The translations under genes and the position numbers were made by a program. Source: Pezicula radicicola (taxonomy: Eukaryota > Ascomycota > Leotiomycetes > Helotiales > Dermateaceae). Taken from it: 64,000 bases of DNA. Below the pieces are notes generated by a model, which did no database searches, was not told where the DNA came from, and saw only the letters and a list, made by a program, of their open reading frames with translations. Shown here one piece after another: positions 11,345-23,500 of this stretch (the stretch's first letter is position 1; every line of letters starts with the position of its first letter). The DNA lies in the NCBI GenBank assembly GCA_003008705.1, contig PDUO01000029.1, forward strand, positions 383,321 to 447,320, written 5' to 3'.

Positions 11345-14244
11345 ATGGCTTCGAAGCGCAAAGCGGCAGCAATGGCGCCTGCTGTTGAGGAGCCGGTAGA
11401 TCCGGCCGACGAGCTGATGTTTCTGTGTCTTGGGGGTGGTAACGAGGTCGGCAGATCGTGCCACATCTTACAGTACAAGGGCAAGACCGTCATGGTGAGT
11501 GATGTTGTCGCATTTTCGTTGGCGAATAATCCACTGACTTATTCTCTAGCTCGATGCCGGTATGCATCCTGGATACGAAGGTCTTGCAGCATTACCCTTC
11601 TACGACGACTTCGACTTGAGTACTGTCGATGTACTTCTGATCAGCCAGTAAGCGCCTCTCATACTGTCACTTTGGTCAATGGATGGAGATATTGGTCCTG
11701 TTTCAATTCCTTTTGGTATTCCTTGGTGCAGTTTGTGCGCGTTTGAGCGTTCGCTAGCGTCTTTCCTTCTACATATCATGTATACGAGAATCAATACAAT
11801 TCAGTTACCACGCACCAGATGCATGTCTTGATTCCGTGAAGCAGTTTTGCATTTAGGACACACCACGATGTATATAGAATTCGGCCTCTCCACTGCTGAA
11901 CTGGCCGAGTAAGACCTAGGCAGAACGAAGCTGACTTTACCAAGTTTCCATCTAGATCATGCGGCCTCCCTGCCATATGTTCTTGCAAAGACGAACTTCA
12001 AGGGGCGTGTCTTTATGACACATCCAACAAAGGCCATCTACAAATGGCTCATCCAAGACAGTGTCCGAGTTGGAGGAGCTACTTCCACGGATTCCACATC
12101 TCAGCCTGTCTATACAGAAGCCGACCATTTGTCGACATTCCCTCAGATCGAAGCCATCGATTACCACACTACACATACAATTTCTTCCATTCGCATTACA
12201 CCATACCCAGCGGGCCATGTTTTGGGTGCTGCTATGTTTCTCATCGAAATTGCTGGACTCAAAATATTCTTCACAGGCGATTATTCTAGGGAGGACGACC
12301 GACATTTGGTGTCAGCTGAAGTACCCAAGGGCGTTAAGATTGATGTCCTCATCACCGAGTCAACATACGGAATAGCATCACATGTCCCTCGTTTAGAAAG
12401 AGAGCAGGCGTTAATGAAATCCATAACTGGTATACTTAACCGTGGAGGACGGGTGCTGATGCCTGTCTTTGCTCTAGGACGAGCACAAGAACTTCTCCTA
12501 ATCCTGGATGAATACTGGGGCCGTCATGCAGAATTCCAGAAGATACCAATCTATTATGCTAGCAACTTAGCCCGTAAATGTATGCTAGTCTACCAGACAT
12601 ACGTAGGAGCTATGAACGACAACATCAAGCGACTTTTCCGGGAGCGAATGGCAGAAGCAGAAGCCTCATCCGATACTGCTGGTAAAGGGGGTCCGTGGGA
12701 TTTCAAATATATTCGATCACTGAAGAACTTGGATCGTTTTGATGATGTCGGCGGATGCGTTATGCTGGCAAGTCCCGGTATGATGCAGAATGGAGTTAGC
12801 AGAGAATTACTTGAGCGTTGGGCACCGAGTGACAAGAACGGTGTCATAATCACTGGTTACAGTGTGGAAGGAACTATGGCGAAGCAGATTATGCAGGAGC
12901 CTGACCAGATACAAGCCGTTATGACTAGGAATGCCGGGGGTGCCAGAAGAGGCCCTGGAGGTGGAGAAGAGAGGGTGTTGATCCCCAGACGATGTAGCAT
13001 TCAAGAATATTCATTTGCTGCTCATGTCGATGGGGTAGAAAACAGAGAGTTTATCGAGGAGGTTGCAGCTCCTGTAGTGGTAAGTCATATTCCGTTACAA
13101 ACTTCATAGCAATACTAACAATGTATAGATTCTTGTGCACGGAGAGCAACATAACATGATGCGCTTGAAATCAAAACTGCTATCTTTGAATGCAGATAAA
13201 ACTTTGAAAGTCAAGGTCTTCAGTCCGCGAAACTGCGAAGAGCTGCGGATCCCGTTCAAAGCCGACAAGACAGCTAAAGTGGTTGGTAAACTTGCTTCAA
13301 TGCCCAAACCATCGGACGAACACCAGGCACAGCTCCTCACAGGTGTTCTGGTACAGAATGATTTCAAAATGTCCCTTATGGCACCTGAAGACCTAAGGGA
13401 GTACGCTGGTTTAACAACAACTACTATCACATGCAAGCAGCGTATGACCCTCAGTGCAGCAGGCATCGATCTGATAAAATGGGCTCTCGAAGGTACTTTC
13501 GGGAGTATTGAAGAGTTACCTGAGAGTGCGAGCAAGAATATGAAGAATGGCGATGTACACATGAATGGTAGCTCTGAAGAGGCAGATGAGGAGGTCTCTA
13601 GCGACACGACCGCTTATCTCGTCATGGGTTGCGTCACAGTACGTTACAGCAATAGAGGAGAGGTGGAGCTAGAATGGGAAGGCAATATGCTCAATGATGG
13701 TATCGCCGATGCTATTATGGCAGTGCTATTCTCGGTGGAAAGCAGTCCTGCTGCCGTGAAACGTACGTCCTATATCTTCTCTTCTGCGAATCAAGGCTAA
13801 TGAATAACTACAGAATCATCAAGCAAACATTCTCACTCGCACTCCCATGATGAAGTGGCGCTCCCAACCCGCAACCTCCACGCCAACCTCTCGCCAACAG
13901 AGCGTCTGGAAAGGCTCTTCATGTTCCTTGAAGCCCAGTTTGGCGCTGACAACCTAACCCCAATTGACATACCAAAACTCTCTCCCTCTAACTCCCAATC
14001 TGCCCTTAAAGACGAGGAAGATGATGAAGAGGCAGGAAACGAGGAAGAGGAGATCAAGCAGGAGATTGAACGCCTACATAAGGCCGGTATACCCGTGCCA
14101 GGCGTCGAGGTTAAGGTAGACAAGATGGTTGCGAAGGTATGGTTAGAAGATTTAGAGGTCGAGTGCGCGAACCGCGTTTTCGGTGATAGAGTGCGAGCGG
14201 TAGTTGAGAGGGCCGTGGAGGTGACAGCACCTCTATGGGCATAG
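11345..14244 (+). CDS. YSH1: mRNA 3'-end endonuclease YSH1 (CPSF73)
   Basis: Ysh1 is the metallo-beta-lactamase/beta-CASP endonuclease that cuts pre-mRNA at the poly(A) site within the cleavage and polyadenylation factor. Five exons (11345-11494, 11550-11647, 11945-13079, 13129-13762, 13814-14244) give 815 residues with every phase matching. The zinc-binding motif HFHLDH (residues 83-88) is split after its first codon's second base by a 297-nt intron. Other landmarks are [11 protein letters not shown] near the start, [19 protein letters not shown], the beta-[44 protein letters not shown] and [10 protein letters not shown]-terminal CPSF73-100_C-like domain follows, interrupted by an acidic stretch. 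Introns 1, 3 and 4 are 49-55 nt; the second is unusually long but has good ends. The assignment is secure. Confidence 0.95.
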
Positions 14245-15503
14245 GCTTCTTACTTATATCATGCGCCGGTTTTGCTCGAACGTTTTGCGAGGCCGGGGAG
14301 TGGGAGGTTGTATCAATAAATTCGTTGTAGGTGATGGGGGAAGCAGATTCTCATCATCCGGCGTCCTTATGGTGGCTTCTGGGAAATTGGATTATACACT
14401 AGGTAGAAATCAGACTAACGAGAATTGAAATATAAAAGCCTATTATGAATATTATGAATGTTTGTAAGGTCTGTTGAAATCATCTGCTCTAAAAGGTACA
14501 GTACATAATATACCTACCTACCTGGGAATCACTTAAACACACCTCACCCCCAACCGCTTACAAGCCATAAAACTTCCAATAACCACCTTCTACTCAACAA
14601 ACCGAACAGGCGTGCCATAGTGGGTAAGTGGTATCAAGAGAAGGAAAAGTTAACTAATGGTTTGCCAACTCCCGCTTACAAATACGTATATAGAAAAACA
14701 GACTTGTTAGCCCCTAGATGAATGGGTTAAAATACTAAGTTTAGTTCTCATGGGGGTAGCGTGAAGGGTTGGCTACATTTTAATATTATGCCCGCGTTAG
14801 AAGTGGAAGAAATCAGTAGGACCTTAAAGTGCTCAGCGAATGAATGTGAGATAGAAGAGTAGGTATCCCTGAAGGCGATTTTGTTCAAGTGCGGAGTCAG
14901 TTTCAGTGACTGAAGTCCAAGTGGCCTAGGGCTGCCATTTTAGGCCCGTCGACCAAGGGGGAAATTCGCTAAGGCGCATCCACGAGTCTAGGTAAATTTA
15001 CCTTCACTCTTCTTCAACTTCAACCCAAACTTCATCACACTGTTGCTGTTCAAAACAGTGCAACTTCAAATCTCCCCATTTCGCAGAAGACCACTGTTGA
15101 AGTGTCTCTCCCTTTGGTCCAGGCAAGAACACACTTGCCAGTAACCAAAGCACTGAGGATCACTGCAACTTCATCTTCGACTGTGTTGTTGGCGCGCTTG
15201 GCAAGCATTCTCGGACTTATTGCAAAAGGTCCAGTCTCCCTTGCCGTTTTTATATGCTCTTGCTGACCTCAAGTTCTAGCACGGACGAGTATATCTGCTT
15301 TCTGATAACCCTCTCGACACTTTCATTGTTGGGCCCGAATACTACAAGCGCGTCCCAGCTCATAAATGTTCAGCTTTCTGCATCGGAGAACCATACCATA
15401 GCGAGATCTTGTTTTCAAAAAGAGCTCCATTCTTTGTACAGTACATACAAATCAACAAAACACCTTCTCTCTCTCGCCAACCAATCACCTGCATTCAATC
15501 ATT
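14245..15503. other. Intergenic region
   Basis: This holds the YSH1 3' flank and the promoter and leader of the BTB gene. Nothing coding is supported. The stretch from 15000 to 15500 is pyrimidine-rich, as expected for a fungal leader. Confidence 0.45.
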
Positions 15504-16278
15504 ATGGCGTCCGAAGCAAGCAAAGTGTCTACAGCTGGTGACTCGAAGAAGCGAAAGCGCGATCCAACCTGGAGCAAGTAAGAAGTCCACTTAAATCGCT
15601 ATACCGAATCAGTGCTAACGAAAGGTCAGAAACTTGGGGAATGATATGGTTCTCATCACTGTCAGTCCTAGTAAGGAGCCTTTCTCCATACACAAAGATC
15701 TCCTGTGTTCAAAGGTAGATTACTTCGACAAGATGTTCAATGGAGGTTTCAAAGAGGCGACAGACAAGACTGCGAACTTCCCCGAGGACAATGTCGAAGG
15801 GTTTCAACTATTTGTCTCATGGGTTTATACAGATGATATCAATTTCAAGGATCAACGAACCATCGGATACCCTCATTTGGCGGAAGTTTTCCACTTAGCG
15901 GAGAAGTATGTCATTCCGAGTCTCCAAGATCACATCATGGCCCACGCTGTTAGAAGATCTAATTTGGGACCGGATATGAATGCTATAGGCCTGGGTTACA
16001 AGCTTACTTCGAAGGGTTCAAAATACCGACTTTTGATGGCAAGATACTACGCTTTTGCTATCGTTGACAATGAAGATGACAAGTCTGGCAACTTGGGAAC
16101 CAGCGCCATACACGACCTTGCAAGAAAACATGACGACTTACATGGCGATGCACTCTCAGTCATGAGAAATCTCAATCGCAATTACCGTGGCTTATCTCAA
16201 CCAAATGACTACCCCCCCTGCGACTACCACCATCATGCCGGTGGGGAGCCATGTCCATACGGCAAAAAATTGTCATAG
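15504..16278 (+). CDS. BTB/POZ domain protein
   Basis: Exons 15504-15577 and 15630-16278 flank a 52-nt intron with a GCTAAC branch site, giving 240 residues. After a short basic N-terminus (KKRKRDPTWSK) comes a BTB fold: VLITVSPSKEPFSIHKDLLCSKVDYF, the KMFNGGFKEA strand-turn, the VEGFQLFVSWVYT helix and AEVFHLAEKYVIPSLQDHI. BTB domains dimerise and often serve as Cullin-3 substrate adaptors. Many small fungal BTB proteins like this one have no other domain, and its partner is unknown. The tail is His/Pro-rich (YHHHAGGEPCPYG). The acceptor GGTCAG was chosen over an upstream AAAG because only it keeps the frame. Confidence 0.85.
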
Positions 16279-16898
16279 ATTTGCTGCCTGTATTATATGA
16301 CAGGCCTTTGTCCAGAATTAGAGGACGGTAGAAAATTGGGGTATAGAGTGTCCAGAGGCACAAGAACTGCTGTTACATTGATGGATCATCATGAGAATTG
16401 GTTGCACAAATGCTTCAGTCTTTGCTTTTCTCGCTGCAGTGGACTCGGCAGATGGAGAGCCTCTTTTGGGGGTTCAGCACAACCCTTTGTGCTCGGTAGA
16501 AAGAAACAACTCTGCATGAATCACATGGTAGAGAGGCATACAACGTATCAGGCTCCTGAAGTTTACACTTGCTAAGAAATGAGAGACTCTCCAACAGTAT
16601 ATTAAACTTGAACAAGAACGTGAATCTTTCTCATAAGAGCTTGAAAGTCTTTGAAAAGTGGTATGTGAGAGTTGATTTACTCTCCATAAACATTACATAT
16701 TCTCTAGATCGAAGGATGTAACAGATGCCGTATCTACCCAGTATGAGAATTATGCCTAAAATTACTGAATGCAAGACTAGGCATGATTCAGAAGGCAACA
16801 TCTTCCACTATGGATCATTAGATTCAGACCCTGCAACGGAATATCAACTTTGTTTACTCAAGCAACCTAGGATACAAATAATTTCCCAAATCACCCGT
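16279..16898. other. Intergenic region
   Basis: No supported gene. A 92-residue open frame at 16297-16575 has no recognisable domain and looks like chance. Confidence 0.4.
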
Positions 16899-16906
16899 GT
16901 GAGTTG

Positions 16907-17105
16907 TAGATTGCGGAATGGATGCCCACGGATGCCACATAGGAAATATCAAGAACACATGGGGCACCCACGAGCTGGCCTAAAGACCTATAGGGCACCC
17001 ACAGGTAATGACAAGTACCCAACGGGTACCTACGAACTGATCTGAAGACCTATGGGCTACCCACGGGTAGTGTCAAGAGCCTATAGGTACCCATTCCGCA
17101 GTCTA
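16907..17105. mobile_element. hAT-like MITE with 8-bp target duplication
   Basis: A 199-bp element is bounded by 15-bp terminal inverted repeats. The left end is TAGATTGCGGAATGG; the right end reverse-complements to TAGACTGCGGAATGG, one mismatch. Both sides carry the identical 8-bp direct repeat GTGAGTTG (16899-16906 and 17106-17113). An 8-bp duplication and ends starting with TAG or CAG are typical of hAT transposons. The interior has repeated CACCCAC/GGGTA and GACCTAT words in both orientations but no transposase, so it is a non-autonomous miniature element. Confidence 0.85.
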
Positions 17106-17174
17106 GTGAGTTGAGATAGATTGACTTCAACTTCTCAGCAGTAGGTTCTCTCCGTATTCGAAAGAAGTGATCGA

Positions 17175-17364
17175 TTTGAGGCATAGGCCACAATACCATA
17201 ACACACTACAACCCCCTAAAACACCTACTAAAGATCAATCACGAATGGTAGAAACAGTACAATAGCTATACTAAGCAATTGTATAATTGTAGAAGGGCTA
17301 GAGGGCAAATAGCGAAGTATTACCTAGTTATTTAGCTGGTTATTTTTGGGGTTGTGGCCTCAAA
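17175..17364. repeat. Imperfect inverted repeat, possible second MITE
   Basis: TTTGAGGC...CCACAA at the left is mirrored by TTGTGGCCTCAAA at the right, and a C-rich/A-rich block just inside each arm also pairs roughly (ACCCCCTAAAA against TTTTTGGGG). The left arm carries a 6-bp insertion relative to the right. I see no clear target duplication, so this is only a candidate element. It lies 70 bp from the hAT-like MITE. Confidence 0.35.
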
Positions 17365-17703
17365 CCTACCAATTATCATATGCAAACTTACGGATATCAG
17401 AAATCACATTCAATTACGGTTTCTGCAGATAAGTTGGAAGGTAATTCTCCTCATATGTCATAATTGGGAAGAAGTCGGTAAGGAATGTCTTGGACGTCAG
17501 TCGGCCAGCCCCTGTCCATCCGCTATTGGCTTCACTACTCGTACTACCGGGCAAAACCGTAACTATTTTTGCAAGGAGCGGTCTGGCCCTCCTTCCTTCA
17601 TATACCTCCGCACTTCCCCAGGTATTCTTCAGACTTTTCAAGTCCAATTGACTCTTTCTGCTCCAATATTGTTCTACAAATCCTTTTTCTCTCCGAAGGT
17701 AAA

Positions 17704-19640
17704 ATGAACTGTCCTTCACGAACAGATGAGCCTGAGGGCACCGGCAAAAATCAGCAGCCAAATGCCCTGTCTGCAGATCTCACCACCAGACAGGATTTGA
17801 ACGGCATTGCGAACGCGAGACTGCTGCTCAGGGATGTTAGTAAGGGAATTGACGATGCTGAAGATGATGGGCGTGGCGAGGAACGCGCTCAGGGCCAAGA
17901 ACAGCGTGTAAACGTCTCACAGGGGGTGGGCAAATCTGAGCAGCAGCGTCACGTGACGCAGTCGATGACGAATTTGGATGTCGACGATGGTGCTCAGAAT
18001 GGGCCTAGTGGTGGCGGAGGAGGAACCGGGCCCCAGTTCCCGATGGGGTGGTTGATGAAACTAAAGGATGTTATTACAACCTTTGGGAAGTTCATTGGTC
18101 CTGGATTTATGGTGTGTTTTTTCTCTCCCCTTTTAATCCATCACGTGCCGGATATATACTTACTGCTGGTGCTTTGGGAAGATTTCGGTGGCATATATCG
18201 ATCCAGGAAACTATTCGACTGATGTTACCGCCGGTGCAACTTACAAATTCAAGTTGCTATTCATTGTGTTGATGTCGAATATCTTTGCTATATTCTTGCA
18301 AAGTCTATGCATCAAGCTAGGCAGTGTCAGTGGGCTCAATCTTGCGGAAGCTTGTAAAGAGTTCCTACCAGGATGGCTCAACATTGCTCTTTACATTATG
18401 GCTGAAGGTGCTATAATTGCTACTGATATTGCCGAGGTACGTTTCTCCCAATCCCACAAGATACCATGTTGACATTGAAATAGGTTATTGGAACTGCAAT
18501 TGCCATCAATCTCTTGATACCCCAAATACCCTTGGTGGCGGGTTGTGCTTTATCAATCACTGATGTTTTTCTAATCCTTCTTTTCTACCCCTCCGATGGG
18601 AAAATGAAGAGGCTGCGGCCATTCGAGTGGTTTGTGATGGCCTTGGTGCTGGGAGTAGTGATATGTTTCTGCATTCAACTCTCTCTAATTGAGAACACCT
18701 CTGTAGGCGAGGTCTTTCGTGGATATCTCCCGTCATCGGCAATTGTTGAATCTGAAGGGTGAGCTATTGTATTCTTTGCTTTTACAGAATGAAATTGCTA
18801 ATGTGTTGCAACAGACTTTACCAAGCTTGCGGTATACTCGGTGCCACCGTCATGCCTCACAGTCTCTATCTAGGCAGTGGTATTGTCCAACCCCGTCTGA
18901 AAGACTACGATATTAAAGCTGGACTCCATACCCCCACATCACCCTCCTCATCTTCTCATAAAGAACTCTACCACCCCTCTTTACCAGCGATAAACCATTG
19001 CCTCAAATATTCCATTACCGAGCTTGCAATATCACTCTTCACATTCGCCCTTTTTGTCAACAGCGCAATTCTCATTGTAGCTGGTTCCTCCCTTTCAAGC
19101 ACTACCTCCGCTGCAGATGCCGATCTCTTCGGTATCTATGCCCTTCTTTCATCGAGTCTGGCCCCTGCAGCCGGCACAATCTTCGCTCTGGCTCTTCTAC
19201 TTTCCGGTATCAGTGCAGGAATTGTGTGCACGATTGCAGGCCAGATGGTATCAGAAGGAGCGCTAAATTGGAGCATTGCTCCCTGGCAGCGCCGTCTTCT
19301 CACGAGAAGTATCAGCATAACACCCAGCATCATAATCGCTGGTGCCGTAGGCCGTTCTGGATTATCTGCAGCACTAAACGGCTCCCAAGTCGCTCTTAGC
19401 ATCGCATTACCATTCGTCTCAGCCCCATTAATCTACTTCACCTGCCGCAACAAATACATGACAGTGAGAACTCCCGGAGAAGATGAAGGTGGTACCGAGG
19501 AAGGGAGAAGAGGTGACATGGAAGGCGAAGGAAAAAAGATGAGAAATCATTGGGTTACTGCTTCTTTGGCCGTCTTAATTTGGCTCATTATCACCATTAT
19601 GAATATTGCGAATCTGGTATTATTAGGACAGGGGAAATAA
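17704..19640 (+). CDS. NRAMP-family divalent metal transporter
   Basis: NRAMP (Smf) proteins move Mn2+, Fe2+ and similar ions with protons across plasma or organelle membranes. Exons are 17704-18111, 18182-18436, 18484-18758 and 18815-19640, with introns of 70, 47 and 56 nt, for 587 residues. A hydrophilic N-terminus of about 115 residues is followed by the FIGPGFM segment and the TM1 metal-binding motif DPGN (residues 143-146). The TM6 motif MPHS starts at residue 326 in GATVMPHSLYLGSG. Some eleven hydrophobic segments follow the expected layout, with a Gly/Glu/Arg-rich cytosolic loop (EDEGGTEEGRRGDMEGEGKK) before the last one. The family is certain; which yeast SMF paralogue it matches is not. 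Confidence 0.93.
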
Positions 19641-19774
19641 AGGGGTTTGAAGAAAGGATTCTGCATGGAGATGGATGGTGTATGGTGGTGGCTTGAGTGT
19701 TGTATGTAGAGGATGAGGGGTTCGAATGAGGGGAGATAGGTTAGATATGTAGATTGGAAGCTTCAATCAGGATG

Positions 19775-19937
19775 TTGTTCTTAAGTAACTGACTTGTGTT
19801 GGGTAACTTACTTGTCTTAGGTTACCGCCTTGTCGTGAGTGACTGACTTGTTTTGAGTTATCCACTTGATCTGGGTAACGCACCTAGTCTGGGTAACTCA
19901 GTTGTTTTGGGTAATTCACTTGATCTGAGTAACTCAG
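19775..19937. repeat. 18-bp minisatellite downstream of the NRAMP gene
   Basis: Eight consecutive units of exactly 18 bp run from 19794 to 19937, preceded by one 19-bp partial copy. The unit consensus is TTGNTCTGGGTAACTCAC. The copies diverge by several bases each but keep perfect length. No open frame accounts for this, and it lies about 135 bp past the NRAMP stop codon. Confidence 0.85.
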
Positions 19938-20019
19938 AGCAAACAGTTCCATTTCTTAAAAAGCTAGCTATCCTGCTGAGCGTCCATTTCCCTACTCCAA
20001 CAAACAGACTTTGAAAACC

Positions 20020-20524
20020 TTAAAATAACGCCTTAACTAACTTAACCAGGGCAGCAAGAGGATTCATAACGGAAGGAGCAGCCGAGGTTGAGGTTGGGCT
20101 CTTGCCAGATTCAGTCATGGTGCTTTGAATAACGGTAATGGACGTGACGGTGACCATAACAGAAGGCGAAGAAGAAGCGGCCGAGGTCGTGGTGGTGGTG
20201 GTGGTGGTGATGGAAATGGAAAGGAGATTGGTTGCGGCATTGATGTCGGAGAGGGAGACTGTAGTTGTAGTGGGAGCCAAGGTGGTGGTCGCAGTGAAGC
20301 TGTCTGAGACATCCAACGAGGTCAAGGTAACCGCGGTGGAAGAGGTACCAAACTTTGGCGGACCAAATATGCCAATCTCGGAGACAGTGTAACCCACTGG
20401 CTCACGTCAGTTATGAGCTACCTAAAAGCAATTTATGATTGAATAATGACTTACTTCCACCTTCAGCGCCAATGGCAGCAATATTGACCATGCAGACCAT
20501 GAGAACAGGCTTGATAATCTTCAT
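20020..20524 (-). CDS. Small secreted Ser/Thr-rich protein
   Basis: Exon 1 is 20524-20455 and exon 2 is 20396-20020, joined across a 58-nt intron (donor GTAAGTC, acceptor CCAG), giving 148 residues. The start MKIIKPVLMVCMVNIAAIGAE is a good signal peptide. The mature part is mucin-like, with runs of Thr (one of eight) and Ser that should be heavily O-glycosylated, so the product is probably secreted or attached to the cell wall. The C-terminus NPLAALVKLVKALF is mildly hydrophobic but is not a convincing GPI signal. There are few cysteines, so it is unlike the usual cysteine-rich effectors. The function is unknown. Confidence 0.7.
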
Positions 20525-23500
20525 CTTGTCGTATCAGGAACTAAAAGAGTCAGCTTTGAGGTATTCGAAGTAGCTTGACGATTGACAGGGGAGAGATAAG
20601 CTCAATGGCGCAGGCTTCATCGAGGCTGAAGTGGAGGGTAAATGCGCTAGCTTACCTGTATGATTGTTAACAGTATGAAAATGGATGGGATTGGCAGCGT
20701 CTTGATCTCTCTGAGCGACTCAATGATGTGATTGCTGTGGGGTTAACTCAGTGTTGATGGTTATGGAAGAGTTTGTTGTTGATGATGGAAGGAATATTGA
20801 ACGGCGAAGATTTGTTTATGTGTAGTGTCGACGGCCTACGGTCTAAGGCCATGAAAGGGGGAGTGCTCGGCAAGCGTCAGGTTTCAACACCAAAGTCGCA
20901 CCTCCCAACCGACCTCGCACCTAATAATTACGGCTATTGTATAGTGAAAGCTACTGCCCTTGAATATATCATATGATCACTTTCAAGTGGCAGAGGGCTC
21001 GCTGTCGCGGTGCAGGATGTATACTTCCCCCAGCCAGCACTTTGTCCGCCGACTTTTACACAGTGCTTTCTCGAAATGATGTTCTATCAACGCCCAAGCC
21101 AGCCTCCGAAATTGGAAACAAGGACTCGAAAGCGGACAAAGAAGCTTGTTGTGAGCTATTATCAGTAACGTCGAGCCTTCGAAGGCCTGTACCTTGCAGC
21201 ATCATTGACCGTTTCGCTTTCTTCCAGAACGCGCACTGCGGGGGTGCATCTACTTCCATAACAATCTATCATGGATAGAAGCAAGGGAGCTGTGATCGTC
21301 CAGAATATTCACACTCATTGCTTCTCCTATGACACAGGAGTGCCATTAGAAGTGCAATATTCAGGCTGGCTTGTGGGCGGCAAGCTAGCTAATTTTGTGC
21401 GGGGTAGGGATCACAAAGAGGTGAATGTATGCCCTGAACACAAGAGGACTGATCTGTTTTCAAGAAGATCGGTGATCTCAGTGATGACATTCAACCAGTG
21501 TTGGCTTCAAGACAGTTCTGGCATTGCCTGCTTTATTCATCAGAATCTCACAATGTCTACCCACAAAGGTAGGTCAAGAGACTCTTCCCTTCACTTGTAG
21601 AGGGCCATGCTTATGTCTGAAGAGCAGTTACGATAAAATACACTGCCACTAGCAAGTTTGAACTGCCACACAAAGGGGGGCAGCAACTAGTCTCGTCAAT
21701 TCTGCCTGTTACCAGTTCCATACCTAAATCAACATACTTCAAAATTCGAAAACTTTTTCAGAATGGTTAGGCCCCGGAAATATTGCTAGTTGAGTGTAGC
21801 CTTTGGATACCCTTGTCATCGTGAAGGAACATACCTTTTTACACAGATTGGCTCAAAAAAACTCGGCTGGACAAAAGCTTCTTGGCAGTAGTCACTCGCC
21901 TGCTGCCATTGAATATTTCTCTTATAATTGGAAGCACTTATACACGAGTCAAAGAGAAGCTTGGCCTCTATCGTGGATATCATCTGATTATAGTATATAA
22001 TCAGGTTATGGGCGGACTTTTCTGTAAGTCGGAATCTACTCATTAGACCTTTACTAACACCCCACGATTGTCTTTACAGTAACTCGTCCTCGAAGCAGAA
22101 AAAGAATTCCCAACAACGAAACAACATTGCCAGGAGCTACTTGTAAAATAAAACGGCTCTCATGGAGGTGTGTTGACATGGCTTACCGGAGACCACAAAC
22201 GAAGCGAGCTCAAAAGGGGTAATATCCAGGTTCTACCCAAAACGAAAATGGAAAAGCAAAAGCACAAACAGACCAAAGCCGGCCAATCCTATCAAGATAA
22301 GTACCATGGATCTCAGATTGCTCCTTAAAACTCCAAACTTTGAACTGAAGATATTGAAATCGTAGAACAAGTTTTCTAGCACTAGAAACAGCAGCTAGCA
22401 TGTTCATGGTTGCATTTCTTGACTTCAAGGCTGCAAATTAGATGAAACACTACTCTCCTCTTTCTGGCCGGAGAAACTACTGATACTTGAATGGTCGGCT
22501 CTATGGTCCCCAAAGCAAGATCAGAAAAAAGTGTTACTGGACAGTGCAATGTTGTTGGCTGATAGGCTACGGCATAGTTCGCTCTTTGCCTTCGCACGAC
22601 ATATCCAGTCCAAAGGATCACTGTCGAGACAGACGCACTCTGTGCGACGAGTATACCACAGTTTCGAACCAGACCGCAGAACTTACCAGCTGAACCCTAG
22701 GATTGACGGTCTCGAAACGGCCAACTCCACTCTTGAGAAGCAAAAAATTGTCAAAGGTAATGAGGCTAGCACTGCAAGATAGTTGTCTGGATGTGGCTTC
22801 CGCCAGGGGTATTTTTGAGGGTATGGTATTTGCGTAAGTGTGGCTTTCCAACTTCAGGTAACTCTTGCTAATAACCTGGATTACACCATATGGAGTAAGA
22901 ACGGAAGTGGCGGGCGGCCTTGTTTTCGTAGTTGCTGGCACTTCTAGCGCCGATTCTGCCAACCTTAACTTGGGCAAACTTTCACAGGCCTCTGGGAAGA
23001 CCTGCGAAAGCATCGGTTCTGTTTGGCTATTTGACATTGAGCATGTGCGGCCTTTTGTCACAACATCAAACGGATTGTATTTGGAACATACCGCCTTGAG
23101 CCACTTCTCTGATATATTGAGAAGTAAGCTGTATATCTTTCGGGGAAAGTGTTTGAAACATCGCTGTGGTGCTTCTAGATATTTAAGATGCTGCCGACTA
23201 CGCCTTTTGAAGCGATTAAGCAAACTGAAGCAGGTTGGGAGAAAGCGACGTCGCACGCTCAATCTAGACCCTACTCACCGAAAAGCGATCCCAGACCGAT
23301 TCTTCGATGCTCCAGTTGTTATAACTACCATGGAATCTGCATGACTGCATTGGATTGAACTCGTTGAGGAAAGTAGACGATGTTTTTTAAATAAGGATAT
23401 ATCAAGGAAATCTCTTGGTTGCAATCACCTGTCTTAGGTATCAAAGGCACCCATGAATACCAAGAGGATACTCATTCAGGTAGCAAACGAGGATAAGGCC

